DNA from: Streptomyces sp. GS7
GTDB taxonomy: Bacteria; Actinomycetota; Actinomycetes; Streptomycetales; Streptomycetaceae
DNA length: 64,000 nt
NCBI RefSeq assembly: GCF_009834125.1
Contig: NZ_CP047146.1
Coordinates: forward strand, 1,109,501-1,173,500
Reading direction: 5' to 3'
This document shows, piece after piece, positions 18,535-27,812 of the stretch (positions within the stretch are counted from its first letter, which is position 1; every line of letters starts with the position of its first letter). The translations under genes were made by a program, and so were the position numbers. Below the pieces are notes generated by a model, which was not told the origin of the DNA, searched no databases, and was given only the letters and a program-made list of their open reading frames with translations.

Positions 18535-19959
18535 ATGACGGCCGAGGCCACGGCGAAGACCCCGAGCGAGCGCGGCGGCGAGCCGGGAAGGGTACGGCGC
18601 GGCAGGCGCTGGATCGAGCACTGGGACCCCGAGGACGAGGGGTTCTGGCGGGAGACCGGGGAGCGGGTCGCCCGGCGGAACCTGGCCTTCTCGGTGCTGT
18701 CCGAGCACATCGGCTTCTCCATCTGGAGCCTGTGGTCGGTGATGGTGCTGTTCATGGGGCCGGAGTACGGCGTCGATCCGGCCGGGAAGTTCTTCCTGGT
18801 GGCGATGCCGACGCTGGTGGGCGCGGTGCTGCGGGTGCCGTACACCTTCGCGGTGGCGCGGTTCGGCGGGCGCAACTGGACGGTGTTCAGCGCCCTGTTG
18901 CTGCTGGTGCCGACGGCCGCGGCGGCGGTGGTGATGACGCCGGGGACGTCGTACGGCACGTTCCTGCTGGTGGCCGGCCTGACCGGGGTCGGCGGCGGGA
19001 ACTTCGCCTCGTCCATGACCAACATCAACTCCTTCTATCCGCTGCGGAAGAAGGGCTGGGCGCTGGGTCTGAACGCCGGCGGCGGCAACATCGGGGTGCC
19101 GGTGATCCAGCTGCTGGGGCTGCTGGTGATCGGGACGGCGGGGGCCGCGCAGCCGCGGCTCGTGCTGGCGGTGTACGTGCCGTTGATCGTGCTCGCGGCG
19201 GTACTGGCCGCACTGTTCATGGACAACCTCGGGCCGGTGGCCAACGACACCGGTGCGGCCCTGGACGCGGCCCGCGAGCGGCACACCTGGGTGATGGCGC
19301 TGCTCTACGTAGGCACCTTCGGGTCGTTCATCGGCTACAGCTTCGCTTTCGGGCTGGTGCTCCAGAGCCAGTTCGCCCGCACGCCCCTGCAGGCGGCTTC
19401 GCTGACCTTCATCGGGCCGCTGCTGGGGTCGCTGGTGCGGCCGGTCGGCGGGCGGCTGGCGGACCGGTTCGGCGGGGCCCGGATCACCCTGGGGAACTAC
19501 GGGGCGATGAGTCTGGCCACCGGGGTGGTGATCTACGCCTCGGCGGTGCGCTCGCTGCCGGTCTTCCTCGTCGGCTTCATCGCGCTGTTCGTGCTGACCG
19601 GCCTGGGCAACGGCTCCACGTTCAAGATGGTCCCGGGGATCTTCCAGGCCCAGGCGGTTCGCCGGGGGCTGGAAGGGGAGGCGGCCGCCGCGTACGGGCG
19701 GCGGCTGTCGGGTGCCGCGATGGGGCTGATCGGGGCGGTGGGCGCGCTGGGCGGGCTGGGTATCAACCTCGCCTTCCGGCAGGCGTTCGCTACGACCGGC
19801 TCGGGTACTCCGGCGTTCGTCGCCTTCCTGGCCTACTACGCGGTGTGCGGGGCGGTGACCTGGGCCGTATACCTGCGGGGGCCGGCCGGTGTGCGGTCCG
19901 CGGCGCGTGCGGAGGGCGTGGAGGGCGCGGAGGCGCGCCCGGCGTACGCCGAGGTCTAG
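18535..19959 (+). CDS. narK: Nitrate/nitrite transporter, NarK type
   Basis: A 474-residue MFS transporter with 12 predicted membrane helices after a ~45-residue charged cytoplasmic N-terminus. The nitrate signature LNAGGGNIGVPVIQLLG and the matching glycine-rich segment in the second half (GLGNGSTFKMVPGIF) mark the nitrate/nitrite porter subfamily. It imports nitrate for assimilation or exports nitrite. ATG 18535 with GGGAGG seven bases upstream is chosen over the long upstream extension. The next gene is a HemD-like regulator, a pairing repeated in actinomycetes. Confidence 0.93.
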   Translation: MTAEATAKTPSERGGEPGRVRRGRRWIEHWDPEDEGFWRETGERVARRNLAFSVLSEHIGFSIWSLWSVMVLFMGPEYGVDPAGKFFLVAMPTLVGAVLRVPYTFAVARFGGRNWTVFSALLLLVPTAAAAVVMTPGTSYGTFLLVAGLTGVGGGNFASSMTNINSFYPLRKKGWALGLNAGGGNIGVPVIQLLGLLVIGTAGAAQPRLVLAVYVPLIVLAAVLAALFMDNLGPVANDTGAALDAARERHTWVMALLYVGTFGSFIGYSFAFGLVLQSQFARTPLQAASLTFIGPLLGSLVRPVGGRLADRFGGARITLGNYGAMSLATGVVIYASAVRSLPVFLVGFIALFVLTGLGNGSTFKMVPGIFQAQAVRRGLEGEAAAAYGRRLSGAAMGLIGAVGALGGLGINLAFRQAFATTGSGTPAFVAFLAYYAVCGAVTWAVYLRGPAGVRSAARAEGVEGAEARPAYAEV

Positions 19960-20114
19960 GCGCGCGCAGGTGATCCGCCCCGCGCCCCCGACCGCGCCCC
20001 CCGGGCCCGGCCGGGGGCGCGGCGGCGACTCCGTAACCGCGGGGAAATACTGGAGGAGTCTGCCTGTCACGTGCCGTTGACAGGCTCGGCACCTGGGCGC
20101 GAGTGCCACCGGAG

Positions 20115-20175
20115 CCGTGACGCTCCCCCCGGCCACCGCTGGGTGGGGGTCCCCTGCGGTAGCCGGGGGAGTACC
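20115..20175. repeat. Inverted repeat in the hemD-like gene leader
   Basis: CTCCCCCCGGCCACCGC and, after 15 bases, GCGGTAGCCGGGGGAG form a near-perfect inverted repeat enclosing TGGGTGGGGGTCCCC. Its style matches short dispersed intergenic repeats common in Streptomyces; a second element of this kind is at 33925-33978. Confidence 0.5.
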
Positions 20176-20223
20176 TCCGGACACGGCACCGCGCACCAAC
20201 TCCGGGACGAGTGGGACGGACCT

Positions 20224-21405
20224 ATGCACGATCAGCAGCACGAGCACACCGCGCAGCGGCACGGCGAACCGGGCGGGCCGGTGCGCCCGTTGGACGGCTT
20301 CACCGTCGGGGTGACCGCGGCCCGGCGGGCGGAGGAACTGGGCGCGCTGCTGGAGCGGCGCGGTGCGCAGGTGCTGCACGCGCCCGCGCTGCGCATCGTG
20401 CCGCTGCCGGACGACGCCGAACTGCTGGCCGTCACCCGTGCGTTGGTCGGCGACGCGCCGGACGTGGTGGTGGCCACCACCGCCATCGGGTTCCGCGGCT
20501 GGATCGAGGCCGCGGAGGGCTGGGGGCTGGGCGAGGCGCTGCTGGACCGGCTGGCCGGGGTGGAGCTGCTGGCCCGCGGCCCGAAGGTGCGCGGCGCCAT
20601 CCGGGCCGCCGGGCTGACCGAGAAGTGGTCGCCGGCCTCCGAGTCGATGGCCGAGGTGCTCGACCGGCTGCTGTCCGCGGGCGTCGCCGGGCGCCGGGTG
20701 GCCGTCCAGCTGCACGGGGAGCCGCTGCCGGGGTTCGTCGAGGCGCTGCGGGCGGGCGGTGCGGAGGTCGTCGGGGTGCCGGTGTACCGGTGGATGCCGC
20801 CGGAGGACATCGGGCCGGTGGACCGGCTGCTGGACGCGGTGCTCGCCCGCGGCCTGGACGCGGTGACCTTCACCAGCGCGCCGGCCGCCTCCTCGCTGCT
20901 GGAGCGGGCGGCCGAGCGCGGTATCCAGCCGGAGCTGCTGGCCGCGCTGCGGCAGGACGTGCTGCCGGCGTGCGTGGGCCCGGTGACCGCGCTGCCACTG
21001 GAGGCGCTGGACGTGCCCACCCGCCAGCCCGAGCGCTTCCGGCTGGGCCCGCTGGTCCAGTTGCTGTGCCGGGAACTCCCGGGCCGGGCACGGCCGTTGC
21101 CGGTGGCCGGCCGGCGCCTGGAGATCCGCGGCCGGGCCGTCGTGGTGGACGGCGAACTGCGCCCGGTGCCGCCCGCCGGGATGGCGCTGCTGCGGACCCT
21201 GGCCCGGCGCCCCGGCTGGGTGGTGGCGCGCGCCGAGCTGCTGCGGGCGCTGCCCGGCGCGGGTCGGGACGAGCACGCGGTGGAGACCGCGATGGCGCGG
21301 CTGCGGGTGGCACTGGGGGCGCCCAAGCTGATCCAGACGGTGGTCAAGCGCGGCTACCGGCTGGCGCTGGACCCGCACGCGGACACCGGCAAGTACGGCG
21401 GGTAG
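20224..21405 (+). CDS. Uroporphyrinogen-III synthase-like protein with winged-helix domain
   Basis: A 393-residue two-domain protein. Residues ~20-280 form a HemD fold (GFTVGVTAARRAEELGALLERRG, FTSAPAA), which in the enzyme closes the tetrapyrrole ring. Residues ~300-385 are an OmpR-type winged helix (LLRTLARRPGWVVARAELLRALPG, VKRGYRL). Such fusions occur beside nitrate/nitrite genes in actinomycetes and are thought to be regulators of nitrogen assimilation; the true biosynthetic HemD is normally a separate fusion elsewhere. The ATG at 20224 starts MHDQQHEH; the upstream frame reads through a repeat and is discounted. Confidence 0.85.
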   Translation: MHDQQHEHTAQRHGEPGGPVRPLDGFTVGVTAARRAEELGALLERRGAQVLHAPALRIVPLPDDAELLAVTRALVGDAPDVVVATTAIGFRGWIEAAEGWGLGEALLDRLAGVELLARGPKVRGAIRAAGLTEKWSPASESMAEVLDRLLSAGVAGRRVAVQLHGEPLPGFVEALRAGGAEVVGVPVYRWMPPEDIGPVDRLLDAVLARGLDAVTFTSAPAASSLLERAAERGIQPELLAALRQDVLPACVGPVTALPLEALDVPTRQPERFRLGPLVQLLCRELPGRARPLPVAGRRLEIRGRAVVVDGELRPVPPAGMALLRTLARRPGWVVARAELLRALPGAGRDEHAVETAMARLRVALGAPKLIQTVVKRGYRLALDPHADTGKYGG

Positions 21406-21420
21406 GGCCGTTCCGGCGGG

Positions 21421-22197
21421 TCAGGACGGGTGGTTGACCCGGATCTTCGACTGGCCGTGCGGCCGGGTCTCCCAGTCGTCCATGAAGCGCGCCTCCAGGC
21501 CGTGCTTGCGGGCCAGCCGCAGCAGGGTTTCGGTCCGGTAGTAGAAGTCCTCGCGCAGCACCTGGTGTTCGGCGCCCTCGGTGCGGTCGAAGGTGAAGTC
21601 GAAGAACCCGCCGGGGGCCAGCACCCGGCCGACGTGGGCCAGGCACTCGTCGATGACGTGGATCGGCGAGTGCGAGAAGACGCTGTGCGCGTGCACGACG
21701 TCGAAGTGGCCGGCCGGCAGGAAGTCCAGCGTCAGGTCCTGAGTGGTCGTCAGATGCGGGAGCTTGTCCTGGAGTTCGTACGTGGCAAGGGTCCGCTTGG
21801 CGGCTATCAGGATGTCCGGCGAGATGTCGATGCCGTAGTAGTTGCCGGCGTCCAGGTGGGCGATGAAGCGCCAGCCGGCGCGCAGGTTGCCGCAGCCGAT
21901 GTCGAGCATCCGGTGGCCGGGCTCCAGCCCGTGCTCCGCCAGGTAGTCGAACTGCATCTCGCCCAGCGCCAGCCAGCGCCGGTGGGTGCGGCTGCCGACC
22001 GCGGCCTCGGGGTTGCGCCCGGTGTCGGAGGCCATCACCGCGCGGTAGTACGCGACGTGGTCGGGGTGCTTGAGGCGCAGCCAGGTGTCGCGGGCGGTGC
22101 GCTTGACGTAGGGGGTGATGCGGGCCGGGTTGCGGACCGCGTAACCGATCTTGTGCGTCAGGCTGGCGCGGTTCTTGAGCAGCGGTTTCGACGACAT
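21421..22197 (-). CDS. Class I SAM-dependent methyltransferase
   Basis: A 258-residue cytoplasmic methyltransferase. The SAM-binding motif I is LDIGCGNLRAG, motif II is YGIDISPDI, and post-motifs FDVVHAHSVFSH and GRVLAPGGFFDF follow. The first ~90 residues are basic (KRTARDTWLRLKHPDH) and may bind a charged or sugar-containing substrate. The substrate is not predictable. It converges with the hemD-like gene (15 bases between the stops) and is divergent from the CGNR gene. Confidence 0.85.
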   Translation of the reverse strand: MSSKPLLKNRASLTHKIGYAVRNPARITPYVKRTARDTWLRLKHPDHVAYYRAVMASDTGRNPEAAVGSRTHRRWLALGEMQFDYLAEHGLEPGHRMLDIGCGNLRAGWRFIAHLDAGNYYGIDISPDILIAAKRTLATYELQDKLPHLTTTQDLTLDFLPAGHFDVVHAHSVFSHSPIHVIDECLAHVGRVLAPGGFFDFTFDRTEGAEHQVLREDFYYRTETLLRLARKHGLEARFMDDWETRPHGQSKIRVNHPS

Positions 22198-22383
22198 GCC
22201 GCCGGACTATACATCAACGGTATACGTGCAGTGTCTACTTGGGGTGTCTACGTACGGTGCCTACGAGGAGTGGTCGACGCCGCAGGGTTCCGGCGGACGG
22301 CGCGGCCGGGCACTCTGGGAAGGTCCGCGTCCGCTCTCCCCGCACCACCACCCCGCGTTTCCTCCCCGAGGAGTGACAGGCAC

Positions 22384-22989
22384 ATGGCAGCCCCTTACGA
22401 CCTGCGGTTCGACTGCGGGCGGATCTGCCTGGACCTGGTGGCCACCACCGGCGGCGCCGCCGAACGGCCCGCCGCCCTGGAACGGCTCACCGGCCCCGAC
22501 CAGTTGGCGGCCTGGCTGACCGGCGCGGGGGTGGTGCCGTACGGCGTCCCGCTCGACGCGGTCGACGCCCTGTGGGTCACCCGCTTCCGGGCGCTGCGGG
22601 CGCTGCTGGGCCGCGTGCTGCACGCCGAACTGCGCGGCCGGGCCGCCGACGCCGACCTGGCGCGGCTCAACGCCGCGGCCGCCGCCCCGCCGCCCGCCGT
22701 CCACGCCGTACGCGGCCCCGACGGCGCGCTGGCCGGCAACTTCCCCGGCCCGCCCGACTGTGCCGGGCTGCTGGCCGCGGTGGCCCGGGACGCCGTCGCG
22801 CTGCTGACCGACCCGGCCGCGCGCGGGCTGCTGCGCCAGTGCGCCGGGGAGGGCTGCTCGCTGGTCTATCTGGACACCTCGCGCGGCCGGCGCCGCCGCT
22901 GGTGCTCCAGCGAGGTCTGCGGCAACCGCGAGCGGGTGGCCCGGCATCGAAGACGGACCGGAAAGAGCCCTGACCAGGTCAGGGCCTGA
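22384..22989 (+). CDS. CGNR zinc-finger / ABATE domain regulator
   Basis: A 201-residue protein. The N-terminal ABATE domain (DLRFDCGRICLDLVATTGG) is followed by a C-terminal CGNR zinc finger with Cys at CAGEGCS and CSSEVCGNRERVARHRRR. Members are presumed transcription regulators. ATG at 22384 follows GAGGAG. The short divergent leader to the methyltransferase gene contains an imperfect inverted repeat GTATAC(...)GTATAC near 22207 and TGTCTAC repeats that could be an operator. Confidence 0.88.
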   Translation: MAAPYDLRFDCGRICLDLVATTGGAAERPAALERLTGPDQLAAWLTGAGVVPYGVPLDAVDALWVTRFRALRALLGRVLHAELRGRAADADLARLNAAAAAPPPAVHAVRGPDGALAGNFPGPPDCAGLLAAVARDAVALLTDPAARGLLRQCAGEGCSLVYLDTSRGRRRRWCSSEVCGNRERVARHRRRTGKSPDQVRA

Positions 22990-23098
22990 GTCAACATCCG
23001 ACCAGTTCCCTCCAGATTTGTCCCTCTCTCCAGGTGCGCGCGGTGTCGGGTTGGCGTACGGTTGACGGCTGCCCTACGCACAGGAGAAGGGGGCCTGG

Positions 23099-25603
23099 GT
23101 GGCCGCGCACAACGCCACGCACGCACCGGACCACGCACCGGATTCCGTTCGCGACCGCGAGATCGAGGCCGAGCAGACGCACCTCGACCGCGTCTACCGG
23201 CGCCTTGAGGAGAAGATCCACGAGGCCGAGTTCCTCATGGACGACGCCGCCAAGCGCGGCCAGGTCGGCACGCCCGGCGCGCTCGCCGAGCGGGACGCCC
23301 AGGTGTTCCAGGCCGGCATCCATCTCCACCGCCTCAACTCCGAGTACGAGGACTTCCTCTTCGGCCGGATCGACCTGCTCCTCGGCAAGGACGGCAAGAA
23401 GGGCCCGGACGGCGCCTACACCTCCGTCGAGCCCGCCGACGGCGCGATCGAGGACGGCCGCGCCGCCATCGCCGAGACCCTGCACATCGGCCGCCTCGGC
23501 GTGCTGGACGCGGACTACTCGCCGCTGGTGATCGACTGGCGGGCGCCCGCCGCCGCCCCCTTCTACCGCGCCACCCCGGTCGCCCCCGGCCGCGTCGTGC
23601 GACGCCGGGTGATCCGCTCCAAGGGCCGCCGCGTGCTGGGCGTCGAGGACGACCTGATGCGCCCGGAGATCACCGCGACGCTGGACGGCGCCGATCTGCC
23701 GGCGGTCGGCGACGGCGCGCTGATGGCCGCCCTGGGCCGGGCCCGCAGCCACACCATGCGCGACATCGTCGCCTCCATCCAGGCCGAGCAGGACCTGGTC
23801 ATCCGGGCGCCCGCCGCCTCCGTCACCGAGGTCGAGGGCGGCCCCGGCACCGGCAAGACCGCGGTCGCCCTGCACCGCGCCGCCTACCTCCTCTACCAGG
23901 ACCGCCGCCGCTACGCCGGCGGCATCCTGATCGTCTCCCCGACGCCGCTGCTGGTCGCGTACACCGAAGGCGTGCTGCCGTCCCTCGGCGAGGAGGGGCA
24001 GGTCGCCATCCGGGCGCTCGGCTCGCTCGTCGACGGCGCCGAGGCGACCGCGTACGACCCGCCGGCGGTGTCCCGCATCAAGGGCTCCGCGCGGATGCAG
24101 AAGCTGCTGCGCAAGGCGGCCCGCGGCGCGCTGGAACTGGCGGTGCCGGGCGCGGCGGCCGCGGCGTCCCCGGTGGCCGGAGCGCCGGCCGGCGACGACG
24201 CCCAGCTGTCCCTGGAGGACCTGCTCGCCCAGGACGGCGCCGGGGACCGCGGCCGAAGAACCGGCTCCGATTCCGGGGCGGCACCCGGGGCGGCCGTCCC
24301 CACCCGGCTGCGGGTCGTCGCGTTCGGCGGCCGGATCGAGCTGGACGAGAGCGCACTGCGCGCCATCCGGCAGACCGCGCTGGGCGGCACCGCCCCGGTC
24401 AACCTGCTGCGCCCGCGCGCCCGCCGGCTGATCCTGGACGCCCTGTGGGCCAGGTCCGGTGCCGCCCGCCGCTACCCGGACCCCGAGCTGGCCGCCGAGG
24501 CCCGCGAGGGCTTCGACGAGGACATCACCACCGAAGCGGACTTCCAGGAGTTCCTGGACGCCTGGTGGCCGGAGCTGACCCCGCGCGGGGTGCTGGCCGC
24601 GATGGCCGACGAGCGCCGGCTCGCCCGCTGGGCGCGCCGCATCCTCAACCAGCGCGAGGCGCGCCAGCTGGCCCGCTCGTTGCGCCGGCTGGACGCCACC
24701 GGGCACGGCCCGCTGTCGGTGCACGACATCGCGCTGCTGGACGAGCTCCAGCAGATCCTCGGCGCCCCGATGCGCCCGGCCCGCCCGCGTGAGGCCGACC
24801 CGCTCGACCAGCTGACCGGCCTGGACGAGCTGACCACCTACGCGGACCGCGCGACCTCCGGCCGCAGCCGCCGCGAGCGGCTGGAGGAGGAGCGCACCGA
24901 CTACGCCCATGTGATCGTCGACGAGGCGCAGGACCTGACGCCGATGCAGTGGCGGATGGTCGGCCGGCGCGGCCGGCACGCCACCTGGACCGTGGTCGGC
25001 GACCCGGCGCAGTCCTCCTGGTCGGACCCCGACGAGGCCGCCGAGGCTCGCGACGAGGCGCTCGGCACCCGCCCCCGCCGCCGCTTCACGCTCACCGTCA
25101 ACTACCGCAACCCCGCCGAGATCGCCGACCTCGCTTCCCGGGTGCTGGCGCTGGCGATGCCCGGCACCCCGTCCCCGAAGGCGGTGCGCTCGACGGGCCT
25201 GGAGCCCAGGTTCGCGGTCTCCGGTACGGACGGTGCGCGCGGCGCCGCCGGCGCCACCGATGATGCGGCACTGGCGCGGGCCACCGTCGCGGAGGCCGAG
25301 CGGCTGCTGGGCGAGGTCGACGGCACGGTCGGCGTCGTGGTGGCCATGCACCGCCGCGAGCAGGCCCGCGGCTGGCTGGCCGGGCTCGGCGACCGGGTGG
25401 TGGCGCTGGGTTCCCTGGAGGCCAAGGGGCTGGAGTACGACGCGACGCTGGTGGTCTCGCCGGCCGAGATCGCCGACGAGTCCCCGGCCGGGCTGCGGGT
25501 GCTCTACGTCGCGCTGACCCGTGCCACCCAGCAGCTGACCGTGCTCTCCGCCGGACCGGACGAGCCGGACACCGACGGGGTGCCGGACCTGCTGCGCGAG
25601 TGA
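23099..25603 (+). CDS. helD: HelD/HelR-type RNA polymerase recycling motor
   Basis: An 834-residue UvrD/Rep-like superfamily 1 ATPase without the true helicase 1B layout. The N-terminal coiled-coil arm (~20-110) and YSPLVIDWRAPAAAPFYRA segment are HelD hallmarks. Walker A GGPGTGKTAV starts at residue ~247, DEAQDL is the Walker B, and NYRNPAEIADL and VALTRATQQLTVL are the later motifs. HelD proteins enter the main and secondary channels of RNA polymerase and release it from DNA. The Streptomyces homologue HelR also displaces rifamycins. GTG start with GGAGAAGGGGG upstream. I see no long palindrome of the kind expected for a rifamycin-associated element. Confidence 0.9.
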   Translation: MAAHNATHAPDHAPDSVRDREIEAEQTHLDRVYRRLEEKIHEAEFLMDDAAKRGQVGTPGALAERDAQVFQAGIHLHRLNSEYEDFLFGRIDLLLGKDGKKGPDGAYTSVEPADGAIEDGRAAIAETLHIGRLGVLDADYSPLVIDWRAPAAAPFYRATPVAPGRVVRRRVIRSKGRRVLGVEDDLMRPEITATLDGADLPAVGDGALMAALGRARSHTMRDIVASIQAEQDLVIRAPAASVTEVEGGPGTGKTAVALHRAAYLLYQDRRRYAGGILIVSPTPLLVAYTEGVLPSLGEEGQVAIRALGSLVDGAEATAYDPPAVSRIKGSARMQKLLRKAARGALELAVPGAAAAASPVAGAPAGDDAQLSLEDLLAQDGAGDRGRRTGSDSGAAPGAAVPTRLRVVAFGGRIELDESALRAIRQTALGGTAPVNLLRPRARRLILDALWARSGAARRYPDPELAAEAREGFDEDITTEADFQEFLDAWWPELTPRGVLAAMADERRLARWARRILNQREARQLARSLRRLDATGHGPLSVHDIALLDELQQILGAPMRPARPREADPLDQLTGLDELTTYADRATSGRSRRERLEEERTDYAHVIVDEAQDLTPMQWRMVGRRGRHATWTVVGDPAQSSWSDPDEAAEARDEALGTRPRRRFTLTVNYRNPAEIADLASRVLALAMPGTPSPKAVRSTGLEPRFAVSGTDGARGAAGATDDAALARATVAEAERLLGEVDGTVGVVVAMHRREQARGWLAGLGDRVVALGSLEAKGLEYDATLVVSPAEIADESPAGLRVLYVALTRATQQLTVLSAGPDEPDTDGVPDLLRE

Positions 25604-25738
25604 CGCGCACGGCGGGCGGGCCGGTCCACCGGACCCCGAGGGCAGGGGAGCCGCCCCCGGCGCGCACCGCCGTACGAGGGGTCTTCAAAACGGCCCAGCG
25701 GGACGGGATTCGCTTCCCGGGATGGTTTGTTAGCCTTG

Positions 25739-25834
25739 GTGACGGCACCGGCTCGATCCAAGCCCCCGGGCCCAACCATCGTCGCTACGAGCGACCACTT
25801 GCCGCGAGGCGAGCATGGCGGGTCGGTGTCGTAA
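25739..25834 (+). CDS. Small ORF, 31 residues, with own terminator
   Basis: A GTG-started frame (MTAPARSKPPGPTIVATSDH...) ends in TAA at 25832-25834 and is followed nine bases later by a strong hairpin. A good -10-like TTAGCCT lies at 25730-25736, but it is so close to the GTG that its transcript would start just inside the frame. Either another promoter is used or the frame is shorter. No ribosome site is evident. Function unknown; it could be a small protein or a leader/attenuator. Confidence 0.4.
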   Translation: MTAPARSKPPGPTIVATSDHLPRGEHGGSVS

Positions 25835-25843
25835 GCAGCAGCT

Positions 25844-25875
25844 GCGGGCGCCTCTCCTCCGGGAGAGGCGCCCGC
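25844..25875 (+). terminator. Hairpin after the small ORF
   Basis: GCGGGCGCCTCTC (25844-25856) pairs perfectly with GAGAGGCGCCCGC (25863-25875) around a 6-base loop, 260 bases before the malic enzyme start. It ends a short transcript beginning near 25740. Confidence 0.75.
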
Positions 25876-26132
25876 GGTCGTTTCCGCCGCTCCCGCCGCC
25901 GGCAGCGGCTCGGCCGGGGTGCCGTTTCCGGGGCCGGCCGGTTCCGGTTCCCGGTGGGGGCTTCCGCTCGACGGATCATCTCTCGTATGGTGGAAGAGTC
26001 TTTCCGAAGTTTGTAGCTGGTTACCGTGTACCGGCTGGTAGGTGGGACGATCGAACGATGCGCTCCGGCTCGGGGACCCCTGAGTTCCGGAGTCGCTCAG
26101 AGAGAAACCAGGGAAAGCAGAGGAAGTCGGCC

Positions 26133-27566
26133 ATGGCAACGGCGCCTAGCGTCTCGTATTCGATGACGGTGCGACTGGAAGTTCCCGCGAGCGGCACCGC
26201 CGTCAGCCAGCTGACCACGGCAGTGGAGTCCTCCGGTGGGTCGGTCACCGGGTTGGATGTGACCGCGTCGGGGCACGAGAAGCTGCGGATCGACGTGACG
26301 ATCGCGGCGACCTCGACGGCGCATGCGCAGGAGATCGTCTCGAAGCTGAGCGGCATCGAGGGTGTTTCGCTGGGCAAGGTGTCCGACCGTACGTTCCTGA
26401 TGCACCTCGGTGGCAAGATCGAGATGTCGTCGAAGCATCCGATCCGCAACCGCGACGACCTGTCGATGGTCTACACCCCGGGTGTGGCGCGGGTGTGTCA
26501 GGCGATCTTCGACAACCCCGAGGACGCCCGCCGGCTGACGATCAAGCGCAACAGTGTCGCGGTGGTCACCGACGGTTCCGCGGTGCTGGGGTTGGGCAAC
26601 ATCGGGCCGAAGGCCGCGTTGCCGGTGATGGAGGGCAAGGCGGCGCTCTTCAAGCGTTTCGCCGGGATCGATGCGTGGCCGATCTGCCTGGACACGCAGG
26701 ACACCGACGCGATCGTGGAGATCGTCAAGGCGATCGCCCCGGGCTTCGCGGGCATCAACCTGGAGGACATCTCCGCGCCGCGCTGCTTCGAGATCGAGGC
26801 CCGGCTGCGCGAGGCGTTGGACATCCCGGTCTTCCATGACGACCAGCACGGCACCGCGATCGTGGTGCTGGCGGCGCTGACCAACGCGCTGCGGGTGGTG
26901 GGGAAGAAGATCGAGGATGTGCGGGTGGTGATGTCGGGTGCCGGCGCGGCGGGGACGGCGATCCTCAAGCTGTTGCTGGCCGCCGGTGCGGGGCATGCGG
27001 TGGTCGCCGACATCCACGGTGTGGTGCACGCCGGCCGGGCGGACCTGGTGGATGCCGACCCGGACTCGGCGCTGCGTTGGATCGCGGACAACACCAATCC
27101 CGAGGGTGTGACGGGGACGCTGAGGGAGGCGGTGGTGGGGGCGGATGTCTTCATCGGTGTCTCGGCGCCCAATGTGCTGGATGGTGAGGATGTGGCGCGG
27201 ATGGCGAAGGACGCGATCGTGTTCGCACTCGCCAACCCGGATCCGGAGGTCGATCCGGCGATCGCGCGGCAGACCGCGGCCGTTGTGGCCACCGGGCGTT
27301 CGGACTTCCCCAACCAGATCAACAACGTGCTGGTTTTCCCCGGGGTCTTCCGTGGTCTGCTGGATGCGGCCTCGCGTACGGTGAACACCGAGATGATGCT
27401 GGCCGCGGCCCGTGCGCTGGCCGAGGTCGTGCTGGACGACGAGGTCAACCCGAACTACATCATCCCCAGCGTCTTCAACGAGAAGGTCGCCGGGGCGGTC
27501 GCCGGGGCGGTGCGGGACGCGGCGAAGGCCGCCGACCCGGCTGTGACGGCTGCCACGACGGTCTGA
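26133..27566 (+). CDS. NAD-dependent malic enzyme with ACT domain
   Basis: A 477-residue oxidoreductase converting malate to pyruvate and CO2. Residues ~8-85 form an ACT-like regulatory domain (VRLEVPASGTAVSQL), then the malic N-domain (VYTPGVARVC, VTDGSAVLGLGNIG) and the NAD-binding domain (SGAGAAGTAI, GVSAPNVLD, FALANPDPE). The ATG at 26133 is preceded by AGAGGAAG; the frame remains open upstream to 25815 but that extension crosses a terminator hairpin. It supplies pyruvate and reducing power from C4 acids; small ligands may act through the ACT domain. Confidence 0.93.
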   Translation: MATAPSVSYSMTVRLEVPASGTAVSQLTTAVESSGGSVTGLDVTASGHEKLRIDVTIAATSTAHAQEIVSKLSGIEGVSLGKVSDRTFLMHLGGKIEMSSKHPIRNRDDLSMVYTPGVARVCQAIFDNPEDARRLTIKRNSVAVVTDGSAVLGLGNIGPKAALPVMEGKAALFKRFAGIDAWPICLDTQDTDAIVEIVKAIAPGFAGINLEDISAPRCFEIEARLREALDIPVFHDDQHGTAIVVLAALTNALRVVGKKIEDVRVVMSGAGAAGTAILKLLLAAGAGHAVVADIHGVVHAGRADLVDADPDSALRWIADNTNPEGVTGTLREAVVGADVFIGVSAPNVLDGEDVARMAKDAIVFALANPDPEVDPAIARQTAAVVATGRSDFPNQINNVLVFPGVFRGLLDAASRTVNTEMMLAAARALAEVVLDDEVNPNYIIPSVFNEKVAGAVAGAVRDAAKAADPAVTAATTV

Positions 27567-27812
27567 GTCCGGCGCGTCGCGGGACATGCCCTCCGCGGGC
27601 CACCCATAGGGTGGCGGGTGACCCTCCAGGGTGCCGGATTGGCTTTACCGCCGCAGGTGGGGGCAGGATGCTCTCCCAAGGACATTGTCCAGGGGGACCC
27701 CAGGCGCGAGGGAGCTGAAGGACGGACCCGGTTCCGGGGACCGTTCGAGGGCCCTGGCAGCATCGGCTTCGATCTCACGCCTCATTGGCAAGAAGAACAC
27801 GGGAGTACATAC

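Noticed and set aside
22989..23098. Rifamycin-associated element before the HelD/HelR gene
   Set aside because: No long palindrome found by eye in the 110-base leader; a motif scan would be decisive.
25815..26132. N-terminal extension of malic enzyme from the ATG at 25815
   Set aside because: The frame is open, but it crosses the perfect terminator hairpin and encodes non-family low-complexity sequence; the ATG at 26133 has a ribosome site.
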